The notes under the pieces were generated by a model that saw nothing but the letters and a program-made list of their open reading frames with translations, was not told the origin of the DNA and made no database searches. From positions 1 to 5,592 of the forward strand of contig JAEORI010000362.1 of assembly GCA_016840965.1 (NCBI GenBank): DNA of 5,592 nucleotides, written 5' to 3'. Shown here piece after piece: positions 1 to 4,942 of the stretch (the stretch's first letter is position 1; every line of letters begins with the position of its first letter). This stretch comes from Candidatus Thorarchaeota archaeon (lineage in GTDB: Archaea; Asgardarchaeota; Thorarchaeia; Thorarchaeales; Thorarchaeaceae). The translations under genes were made by a program, and so were the position numbers.

Positions 1-794
1 GCCATGGTTATGTGCTCTATGATGTGCCTAGAACACCATCAGAAGCTGAAATCACCATTCAAACAACCTGCTCCCTTGCTCTACAACTCTCTGAAGCCAC
101 GATAGAATTGCAGAGAATTTTGAGCGAATTGAAGGCGTCTGATATTGGGAAGCTAGCTAACTCTTTAGAGGTCTTTTCAAAGGCTCGCGATAAACTGGCA
201 ACAGTACGTGTGAGTGGCGCTGTGATTGATGAAACCACATTGAACGAAGTCGAGGACAAAATACGGTCAGCCCTCTTGCTTACTTATCGAACTCGCGCAA
301 AGATACCCAGCACAAGACCAAGGGTATCGATTGAGGATTTAGTAGATGTTGATGTACCATCAGTCCTTGATGAGTATAGAAACCAGATGGGTTATGCGCC
401 ACTGCTAGGATTTGGGACAATTGAATGGGAGCAATCAAGGTGCCTCGGCTGCAAATCTTGTGAGATTGCATGCCCCGAGGATGCGATTGTGTTAGAACCT
501 CGAATCGAGATTTCCAAGTTTTTTGAAATCTCTGATGAAGCTCTCTCTCAATTACCATCCAATCGTTCTCTTCTCTACCAGACTGTGCAGAACCTTGCGA
601 AGACAAAGCCCTCAAAGGAAATCCTCCTTGCGAACGAGGCACCAGGATTTGGATTCGTTAAAGTGGATCTCTGGCTCTGTGTTGCTTGCCGTACCTGTGT
701 CAGGAGATGTCCAGGGCTTGAAGGTGGAGCTTTAGAACTAGAGTTAAAGTGGAACCTGCCAGAAGTTGTAAGACACATAACATCAACCTCATAG
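1..794 (+). CDS. Protein with two [4Fe-4S] ferredoxin motifs, possibly an HdrA-like electron-transfer subunit (5' end outside window)
   Basis: The frame is open from base 3 through the left edge, and the GTG at 12 has no ribosome binding site in the few bases before it, so this is the 3' part of a longer gene. Residues are counted from that GTG. A largely helical segment (about 15-100) precedes two ferredoxin motifs: Cys144-147-150-154 followed by Pro, and Cys223-226-229-233 followed by Pro-Gly. These are CxxCxxCxxxCP signatures of [4Fe-4S] clusters, so the protein should carry electrons in the cytoplasm; no membrane segment is visible. The 68-residue insert between the motifs is much longer than in ordinary dicluster ferredoxins. 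The N-terminal piece (DVPRTPSEAE followed by a helix) vaguely recalls the end of the flavin domain in HdrA-like proteins; this is a weak inference. It could equally be the tail of another FAD/Fe-S oxidoreductase. The downstream acyl-CoA dehydrogenase suggests a role in taking or delivering electrons for acyl-CoA oxidation. Confidence 0.75.
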   Translation, partial: HGYVLYDVPRTPSEAEITIQTTCSLALQLSEATIELQRILSELKASDIGKLANSLEVFSKARDKLATVRVSGAVIDETTLNEVEDKIRSALLLTYRTRAKIPSTRPRVSIEDLVDVDVPSVLDEYRNQMGYAPLLGFGTIEWEQSRCLGCKSCEIACPEDAIVLEPRIEISKFFEISDEALSQLPSNRSLLYQTVQNLAKTKPSKEILLANEAPGFGFVKVDLWLCVACRTCVRRCPGLEGGALELELKWNLPEVVRHITSTS

Positions 795-800
795 ATTGTC

Positions 801-818
801 CATTGAATTACTTCAATG
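801..818. repeat. Perfect inverted repeat upstream of the acyl-CoA dehydrogenase gene
   Basis: CATTGAA, a 4-base centre TTAC, then TTCAATG form a perfect 7+4+7 dyad. It starts six bases after the stop codon of the ferredoxin-like gene and ends 16 bases before the TATA-like box of the next gene. The position fits an operator for a dimeric regulator of the dehydrogenase operon. As RNA it could be a small A/T-rich hairpin at the end of the upstream transcript, but no long T-tract follows it, so I favour an operator. The assignment is inferred from position and symmetry only. Confidence 0.45.
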
Positions 819-834
819 CCCTTTAGCAATTGAC

Positions 835-842
835 TTATACAT
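835..842 (+). promoter_or_regulatory. Putative TATA box for the acyl-CoA dehydrogenase-cupin operon
   Basis: TTATACAT resembles the archaeal TATA box. A start about 26 bases downstream would fall near 864 and give a leader of roughly 20 bases that contains the purine-rich site GAGGGA (875-880), five bases before the ATG at 886. The spacing is right for an archaeal promoter, but the match is short and such A/T-rich strings occur by chance. Confidence 0.35.
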
Positions 843-885
843 TTGAGAAGCTGCCAGAAACTGTATATTCCTTTGAGGGAGCACA

Positions 886-2085
886 ATGGTTGACTTCAGA
901 CTGACAATTGAACAACAGGAGCTACAGAACAGAGCTAGAAAGTTTGCACAAGAGTATATGATTCCATATGCACACTACTATGACAAAACTGGGGAGTTTC
1001 CACGTCCAATAATTCAGAAATGCTGGGAGGAAGGACTCATGAATTTGTCCATCCCAAGGGAGTATGGAGGCCCCGGCTTGGGTTCAATCGAACAATGCAT
1101 CACAGTGGAAGAAATGGCCGCGGGGTGCGCAGGAATGACCACTAGCATCTATGTGAATACTTTAGGTGCTGAACCAATACTTGTAGCTGGTACGAATGAA
1201 CAAAAGGAGAAGTATCTACGCCCACTCACTGAAGAACTCAAATTCATCAGTTTTGCATGTTCCGAACCAGGCATGGGTTCGGATGTTGCTGGAATACAGA
1301 CTCGGGTAAAGAAAGAAGGAAATAACTATGTGCTTAATGGCTCAAAGTTTTGGATAACAAATGCACCCCATGCAGATTATTTCACGGTCTTTGCAAGCCT
1401 TGATCCAAGTCAGCGGCACAAATCTCTTTGTGCTTTCATCGTTGATGCAGACACTCCTGGTGTCAAAACAGGTCGTCCCGTTGAAAAGATGGGGCATAGA
1501 GCATCTACTACATCTTCTGTCATGTTTCGCGATGCCAAAGTGCCTGAGGAGAACATCTTAGGTAGTGAGGGGAAAGGCTTTGGAATAGCTATGAAGACCT
1601 TCGCTATGACTCGACCTTCGATAGCTGCCTTTGCCACGGGCTTGGCACGAGCTGCTATGGAGTATGCAAGAGACTATGTCAACAAACGAGACGTGTTCAA
1701 TCAAAAACTACGAGAATTTGAAGTAACTCAGTTCAAATTAGCGGAAATGTACATGAAAATAGAGGCTTCAAGAGCGCTATACTTGAAGGCTGCATGGACA
1801 ACAGATAATGTTGGAGATGCCACAGTTCCTGCAAGTGTAGCAAAAGCATATGCCACTGATGCAGCCATGGAAATAGCAAGTGAGGCTCTTCAAATCCATG
1901 GTGGGTACGGATACATTGATCAATATCCGCTCGAGAAGCTCTTCAGAGATGCCAAACTCTATCAAATTTATGAGGGGACCAGCGAGGTACAAAGACTCAT
2001 TCTTGGTCGTCATGTGCTCAGTGGTTATGAGCCCGCCATGGATATGATACCAAAGTGGTATAATGAAAAACCTCCAGATTTCTAG
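886..2085 (+). CDS. Acyl-CoA dehydrogenase (MCAD/SCAD-like)
   Basis: This 399-residue protein has the usual length of soluble acyl-CoA dehydrogenases, which are cytoplasmic FAD enzymes that introduce the alpha-beta double bond into acyl-CoA and pass electrons to electron-transferring flavoprotein. The N-terminal helical domain (about 5-118) is followed by the beta domain with family signature 1 at 124-136 (ACSEPGMGSDVAG) and the flavin-contacting WITNA at 156-160. The C-terminal helical domain (about 230-380) has TRPSIAA at 242-248, as in medium-chain enzymes, and signature 2 from Gln336 (QIHGGYGY). The expected catalytic base is Glu363 in IYEGTSE. No key residue is missing, so an active enzyme is expected. 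Chain length or branched-chain preference cannot be read from sequence alone. GAGGGA at 875-880 supports the ATG at 886. The cupin gene follows after 20 bases, and the upstream gene may supply its electron route. Confidence 0.95.
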   Translation: MVDFRLTIEQQELQNRARKFAQEYMIPYAHYYDKTGEFPRPIIQKCWEEGLMNLSIPREYGGPGLGSIEQCITVEEMAAGCAGMTTSIYVNTLGAEPILVAGTNEQKEKYLRPLTEELKFISFACSEPGMGSDVAGIQTRVKKEGNNYVLNGSKFWITNAPHADYFTVFASLDPSQRHKSLCAFIVDADTPGVKTGRPVEKMGHRASTTSSVMFRDAKVPEENILGSEGKGFGIAMKTFAMTRPSIAAFATGLARAAMEYARDYVNKRDVFNQKLREFEVTQFKLAEMYMKIEASRALYLKAAWTTDNVGDATVPASVAKAYATDAAMEIASEALQIHGGYGYIDQYPLEKLFRDAKLYQIYEGTSEVQRLILGRHVLSGYEPAMDMIPKWYNEKPPDF

Positions 2086-2092
2086 GATACTT

Positions 2093-2098
2093 GGGAGA
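2093..2098 (+). promoter_or_regulatory. Ribosome binding site that sets the cupin start
   Basis: GGGAGA lies seven bases before the ATG at 2106. An in-frame TTG at 2091 overlaps this site and has no binding site of its own at a suitable distance, so the ATG is the better start. Confidence 0.6.
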
Positions 2099-2105
2099 TT
2101 CTGCT

Positions 2106-2480
2106 ATGATTGTTAAGAAATTAGATAATCTAAAGCAAATTGTTGCACTTGATGATACAATAATACGAGAGATACTCAATCCTAAGCACACAAAAGACAC
2201 GCTACATCTTGGATACAGTCTGGCACACGCAACTCTCCCCCCAAAGAAAGCCTCACTTCCACATCGGTTCAAGACAGCCTCAGAGGTCTATTACATCCTC
2301 AATGGAAACGGACTAATGCATATTGACACCGAAACGAAAAGGGTAGGACCTGGTGATACTATCTATATCCCACCAATGGCGGTTCAATCCATCGAAAATA
2401 TTGGAAATACAAATCTGGAGTTCCTGTGTATCGTCTATCCGGAGTGGCAACCTGATGCTGAGGAACTTGTTCGCTCTTAA
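2106..2480 (+). CDS. Small single-domain cupin protein
   Basis: Started at the ATG at 2106, the product has 124 residues and consists of one cupin_2-type beta-barrel. Motif 1 spans about 53-67 (PHRFKTASEVYYILNGNG region) and keeps His53 and Glu60, but the second His of the usual HxH is Phe55. Motif 2 is GPGDTIYIPPMAVQSIEN at 81-98, where the usual metal-binding His is Gln94. Two of the four canonical metal ligands are therefore replaced, so metal binding may be altered or absent and I assign no reaction. From memory, archaeal cupins with PP-x-AVQ-x-IEN exist, which would make this a subfamily trait rather than decay. The gene lies 20 bases after the acyl-CoA dehydrogenase with its own ribosome binding site and no visible promoter, so cotranscription is likely. 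A role in sensing or binding a small metabolite of the same pathway is only a guess. Confidence 0.88.
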   Translation: MIVKKLDNLKQIVALDDTIIREILNPKHTKDTLHLGYSLAHATLPPKKASLPHRFKTASEVYYILNGNGLMHIDTETKRVGPGDTIYIPPMAVQSIENIGNTNLEFLCIVYPEWQPDAEELVRS

Positions 2481-2597
2481 TATGAATCAACAAATCACTT
2501 AACACGAGAGTGGCGTTTCTGAATAGAATTACTAATCAAGTGTTTTGCGAACTCGACGCATTGTGTTTGTTAGGAAAATAATTGCTCACAAAATAGT
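2481..2597. terminator. Convergent spacer with T-tracts on both strands
   Basis: The + strand cupin gene and the - strand DUF3795 gene face each other across 117 bases. On the - strand, T-tracts correspond to the A-runs at 2575-2578 and 2590-2593 (within ggaaaataatt and caaaatag). On the + strand, T-rich stretches occur at 2541-2547 and 2562-2571. Archaeal RNA polymerase stops at such tracts without needing strong hairpins, so termination of both transcripts here is plausible. No gene or structured RNA was recognised. Confidence 0.3.
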
Positions 2598-3074
2598 TCA
2601 ACCATTTGAAGTATGGGCTTTCCACTGATCCTCTATCCACTGTTCCAGCCCAACTTTTTCTATTGCCTTCAAGTTTTCAATGGTCCTCCATTTAACTACA
2701 CCGGGCTTACTCTTGAGTTTCGAACACGGGAAACTTGCACACTCACTACATAATGAGAAACCTCTTTCGAAGCAACATTGTCTGATATCACACCTTTCCT
2801 TTTCTCCTTTCAAATAATCAGGGATTTCAGCTTTGCATCCTGAACAAATCTTTGATTCCGCCAGTATTTGCAACCCTTGTGAAAAGTTGTCGCCATCAAC
2901 ACCCTCCGCCTGAAGTTGCTTCACGAACCCGCCATACTCTTGGAACAAGTCGAGAGCAGCTTGCGCAGTCCTTCGTATCTTTCCTGAATGCCAATCACAA
3001 GTGTGACAATAAGAACCGCAGAATGAAATGTATCTCCTCTTCTCTTCCTCGTACCTCACCCACTGAGTCACCAT
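2598..3074 (-). CDS. DUF3795-type cysteine-rich protein, probably zinc-binding
   Basis: This 158-residue product contains 11 cysteines in the arrangement typical of the DUF3795 family. FCGSYCHTC (Cys19, 23, 26) is near the N-terminus. SKICSGC (Cys77, 80), RCDIRQCC (Cys95, 100, 101) and LCSECASFPC (Cys109, 112, 117) follow, then the helical tail WRTIENLKAIEKVGLEQW. The family is small, soluble and common in anaerobic archaea and bacteria. It is generally thought to bind metal, but I know of no established function. Between the first and second Cys clusters lies a helical stretch (about 35-73). No clear Shine-Dalgarno site precedes the ATG at 3074; a leaderless transcript from the TATA-like sequence at 3100-3107 is possible. 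The gene diverges from mvhD and converges on the cupin gene, so it is a single-gene transcript. Metal-cluster or redox function is only inference. Confidence 0.85.
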   Translation of the reverse strand: MVTQWVRYEEEKRRYISFCGSYCHTCDWHSGKIRRTAQAALDLFQEYGGFVKQLQAEGVDGDNFSQGLQILAESKICSGCKAEIPDYLKGEKERCDIRQCCFERGFSLCSECASFPCSKLKSKPGVVKWRTIENLKAIEKVGLEQWIEDQWKAHTSNG

Positions 3075-3099
3075 TCGATATCTATGAATGTAATCGAGG

Positions 3100-3107
3100 A
3101 TAAATTC
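3100..3107 (-). promoter_or_regulatory. Putative TATA box for the DUF3795 gene
   Basis: Read on the - strand, GAATTTAT lies 26-33 bases before the A of the start codon at 3074. That spacing would place transcription start at or beside the ATG, as in leaderless archaeal mRNAs, and would explain the missing ribosome binding site. The match to a TATA box is moderate. Confidence 0.3.
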
Positions 3108-3182
3108 AGCTCATTATGCAACCATCCAAGCATTTTTACTCGGGCTGGTCAATTTTCGACATGAAACGGGTGGAACACGGAA

Positions 3183-3236
3183 GTTGAGAGCTACAGGAGG
3201 GGTTCACTCAACATCTCCTGAAACCTGACACAGGTT
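3183..3236. repeat. Cluster of three 6-bp inverted repeats between divergent genes
   Basis: Three perfect pairs lie within 54 bases. GTTGAG (3183-3188) pairs with CTCAAC (3207-3212), CAGGAG (3194-3199) with CTCCTG (3215-3220), and AACCTG (3222-3227) with CAGGTT (3231-3236). The first two are interleaved, which in RNA would have pseudoknot topology. The third is a compact 6+3+6 dyad (AACCTGACACAGGTT), the best candidate for a protein-binding operator. It ends 35 bases before the BRE/TATA-like element of mvhD. Each pair alone is short enough to arise by chance; the density is what stands out. Confidence 0.35.
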
Positions 3237-3271
3237 GGTGCATGCAGCCATACACATTCAAGCCCCAGATA

Positions 3272-3284
3272 TGAAAGATTATAT
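3272..3284 (+). promoter_or_regulatory. Putative BRE/TATA promoter of mvhD
   Basis: TGAAAG followed directly by ATTATAT resembles an archaeal BRE plus TATA box. Transcription would begin near 3307, leaving a leader of about 28 bases with GGTGA (3321-3325) as ribosome binding site, nine bases before the ATG at 3335. Confidence 0.45.
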
Positions 3285-3334
3285 GGAGGTCCGATTGCCT
3301 CCTTCTTTAGATTAACATCTGGTGACATCCTCTA

Positions 3335-3745
3335 ATGCCCCCAAAAGATATGAATATCATAGTCTTCGGATGCATGCAGTGTATGTACGCCGCGTCCGAT
3401 CTCGCAGGGACTATGAAGTTGCAGTACGATATCACAAGCAGGATAATCAGAATGCCATGTACCGCGAGACTGGATATTAACTTCCTACTCAAAGCGCTAC
3501 AAGAAGGGGCTGATGGAGTGCTTGTTGTTGGGTGTCATCCTGGTGATTGTGCATTCAAGACTGGGAACCTTGGGGCTGAGCGAAGGGTTCGATTCACAAG
3601 GAAGTTGGTTGGTCAGTTGGGTCTGAATGAGGACCGCGTAAAAATGGTGTTTGTTTCAGCAGCCGAAGGTGACAAGTTTGCAGCAGAAATCAACAAGTTC
3701 GCTGACGAGATTCGAAAGATTGGCCCCAATCCCATTAGATTATAA
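3335..3745 (+). CDS. mvhD: MvhD/FlpD-type hydrogenase or heterodisulfide reductase iron-sulfur subunit
   Basis: The 136-residue protein covers a complete MvhD domain. Its five cysteines are in family positions: FGCMQCMY (Cys13, Cys16), MPCTAR (Cys42) and GCHPGDC (Cys67, Cys72). Other family landmarks are SDLAG (21-25), GADGVLVVGCHPGDC (58-72) and the VSAAEGDKFA segment (107-116). In methanogens MvhD carries a [2Fe-2S] cluster and links a hydrogenase, or formate dehydrogenase, to the flavin subunit HdrA, feeding flavin-based electron bifurcation in the cytoplasm. Here neither hydrogenase subunits nor hdrABC are adjacent: the neighbours are a divergent DUF3795 gene and, after 244 bases, an HD-domain gene. 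The gene appears to be monocistronic. The start at 3335 is preferred over the in-frame ATG at 3350 because GGTGA at 3321-3325 precedes it and no site precedes the second. Its partner must be encoded elsewhere; the ferredoxin protein at 1-794 is one candidate. Confidence 0.93.
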   Translation: MPPKDMNIIVFGCMQCMYAASDLAGTMKLQYDITSRIIRMPCTARLDINFLLKALQEGADGVLVVGCHPGDCAFKTGNLGAERRVRFTRKLVGQLGLNEDRVKMVFVSAAEGDKFAAEINKFADEIRKIGPNPIRL

Positions 3746-3868
3746 TGAGCATAGTATTCCGGTCTAACTCTCAATGCAAACATGTGCATCAATCAACTAG
3801 TTCATATTGAATGGCGACCGATTGGTTTCAATTAATAAAAGGAATCTGAAAAAGCTCTTCAGTTTTAA

Positions 3869-3901
3869 AGTAGGCCGAGGGGAATCAAAAACACGCCTAC
3901 T
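3869..3901. repeat. Seven-bp inverted repeat in the mvhD-HD gene spacer
   Basis: AGTAGGC (3869-3875) and GCCTACT (3895-3901) are perfect complements separated by 19 bases. The 244-base spacer (3746-3989) also holds ATGCA/TGCAT (3774-3778 and 3785-3789) and CTGAA/TTCAG (3846-3850 and 3858-3862, followed by TTTT). The last could help stop the mvhD transcript, and the 7-bp pair could be a regulatory site for the HD gene. Nothing else recognisable is present in the spacer. Confidence 0.3.
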
Positions 3902-3927
3902 GTATTTGAGTCGCAAGCAGTATCTCA

Positions 3928-3934
3928 TTTATTA
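3928..3934 (+). promoter_or_regulatory. Possible TATA box for the HD-domain gene
   Basis: TTTATTA lies about 56 bases before the start codon. Transcription would begin near 3957, leaving a leader of about 30 bases that includes AGGGG (3976-3980), nine bases before the ATG at 3990. The spacer is A/T-rich and holds other TATA-like strings (around 3831-3840 and 3863-3869), so this choice is uncertain. Confidence 0.22.
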
Positions 3935-3989
3935 CTGAATTAGCATTAGTCAGACTTGAAGAGAGAATATGAAAAAGGGGCGTTGAATA

Positions 3990-4808
3990 ATGAAAAAGAG
4001 CCCAAAACAACGAAGCACACTAAAAGAGAGAGTACGTAGAATATTCAAGACGAACAAACTCTGTCAAATTGCATTTGAAGAATTAGAGAATGACATTGAA
4101 GTCCAGACCATGCTCGAAGACAGCAACCGTATGGCAATAGACCGGATGGGATACTCAGACCATGGTCATACACACTCGCTGATTGTGACAATGAACGGAG
4201 TACGGTTACTTAGACAATTGATTAAAGGATTGCAGCCGACGATGGTCCAAGAGGAAACTGGCGATGCAAACGACTCTGAACTTGTTGTTATGCTAGGCTG
4301 TTATCTTCATGATATTGGAATGGTGGTTGGACGCACTAATCACGATGAGTTCTCAGTGGTACTGGCTCTCCCAATAATTGATCGAATCCTAACTAAGGTA
4401 TACCCGAATGATAGACGCAAACAGGTCCACATCAGAAATCATCTTCTACATGCAATATATTGTCATGATAGGGTAGCAATGCCTCTGACTGTAGAAGCTG
4501 GTGTCGTTGGCATTGCAGACGCGTTGGATATGACAAAGGGCCGAGCAAGAATCCCGTTTGAAGCTGGAAGAGTCAATATACACAGCACTAGTGCTCTTGC
4601 AATTGAAAACGTTAGAATTCGCAAGGGCGAAGAAAAAACAGTCCGAATCGAAGTGACCATGAACAATGCATCTGGAATCTTTCAGATACAGGAACTTCTT
4701 GAGGAAAAGATTCGTAACGCCAAATCGTTGGTTGACCACATAGAGCTCTATGCCATCATGTCACCTCGAGAAGATACCATCATAAAAGAGGAACTTCGTG
4801 TACTTTAG
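3990..4808 (+). CDS. HD-superfamily metal-dependent phosphohydrolase
   Basis: The 272-residue protein shows the HD-superfamily metal-binding pattern. DHGHTH at 57-62 (His58, His60, His62) is followed by the signature His107-Asp108 in LGCYLHDIGM, His118 in TNHDEFS, His154 and His159 in LLHAIYCHD, and Asp177/Asp180 in IADALDMTKGRARIP. The C-terminal part (about 195-272) carries SALAIENVRIRKGE and VTMNNASGIFQIQELL. I associate this combination with an archaeal and bacterial family of stand-alone HD hydrolases (COG3294 from memory, unverified). HD enzymes hydrolyse phosphate esters such as nucleotides or cyclic nucleotides, but the substrate here cannot be deduced. The N-terminus (1-25) is strongly basic; there is no signal peptide or membrane segment. 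AGGGG at 3976-3980 supports the ATG at 3990. Own promoters are possible on both sides, so it may be a single-gene transcript. Confidence 0.9.
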   Translation: MKKSPKQRSTLKERVRRIFKTNKLCQIAFEELENDIEVQTMLEDSNRMAIDRMGYSDHGHTHSLIVTMNGVRLLRQLIKGLQPTMVQEETGDANDSELVVMLGCYLHDIGMVVGRTNHDEFSVVLALPIIDRILTKVYPNDRRKQVHIRNHLLHAIYCHDRVAMPLTVEAGVVGIADALDMTKGRARIPFEAGRVNIHSTSALAIENVRIRKGEEKTVRIEVTMNNASGIFQIQELLEEKIRNAKSLVDHIELYAIMSPREDTIIKEELRVL

Positions 4809-4843
4809 ACCCATTTTGTTTGGTTCACTAAACTTTCTCGACC

Positions 4844-4883
4844 TTGTGTCTAACGAGTTCACACACAACACACAATATATATG
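4844..4883 (+). promoter_or_regulatory. Promoter of the Lrp-JAMM operon with upstream dyad
   Basis: AATATATATG at 4874-4883 is the strongest TATA-like sequence in the window; transcription would start near 4905, about 38 bases before the ATG at 4943. Just upstream, TTGTGT (4844-4849) pairs with ACACAA (4863-4868), and ACACAA is repeated at 4870-4875 where a BRE would sit. Lrp-family proteins commonly bind next to or over their own TATA/BRE, so autoregulation through these half-sites is plausible. The 134-base spacer contains no other recognisable element. Confidence 0.45.
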
Positions 4884-4942
4884 TACGATTTCGAACACTC
4901 GTGGCGTTTCATAAAAGAATGTAAAATAAGAAGCGTGGAAAA

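Noticed and set aside
12..14. GTG at 12 as the true start of the first gene
   Set aside because: The frame is open to the window edge (codons CAT GGT TAT precede it) and no ribosome binding site is visible, so the gene is better read as truncated.
280..642. Open frame of 120 codons on the - strand
   Set aside because: It is antisense to the ferredoxin-motif gene, with no domain and no plausible start signals.
2091..2093. TTG at 2091 as start of the cupin
   Set aside because: It overlaps the GGGAGA site that is correctly spaced for the ATG at 2106, and the extra five residues add no family-like sequence.
2852..3103. Open frame of 83 codons on the + strand
   Set aside because: It lies almost wholly opposite the DUF3795 gene, whose cysteine pattern is clearly family-like; the + strand product shows no recognisable domain.
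3285..3302. GGAGG/CCTCC hairpin ahead of mvhD
   Set aside because: It is only five base pairs with an 8-base loop, overlaps the likely promoter and is expected by chance.
3295..3315. Six-codon TTG-started leader peptide (MPPSLD) behind GGAGG at 3285-3289
   Set aside because: The GGAGG lies upstream of the predicted mvhD transcription start, the start codon is poor and the peptide has no regulatory codon run.
3846..3866. CTGAA/TTCAG hairpin plus TTTT as a bacterial-type terminator of mvhD
   Set aside because: The stem is five pairs and mostly A/T, and it lies 100 bases after the stop codon; it is mentioned only as a possible aid to termination.
3746..3989. tRNA, box C/D RNA or CRISPR repeat in the spacer
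   Set aside because: No cloverleaf, TTCRA-type T-loop, RUGAUGA/CUGA box pair or regularly spaced repeat could be found by eye here or in the other spacers.
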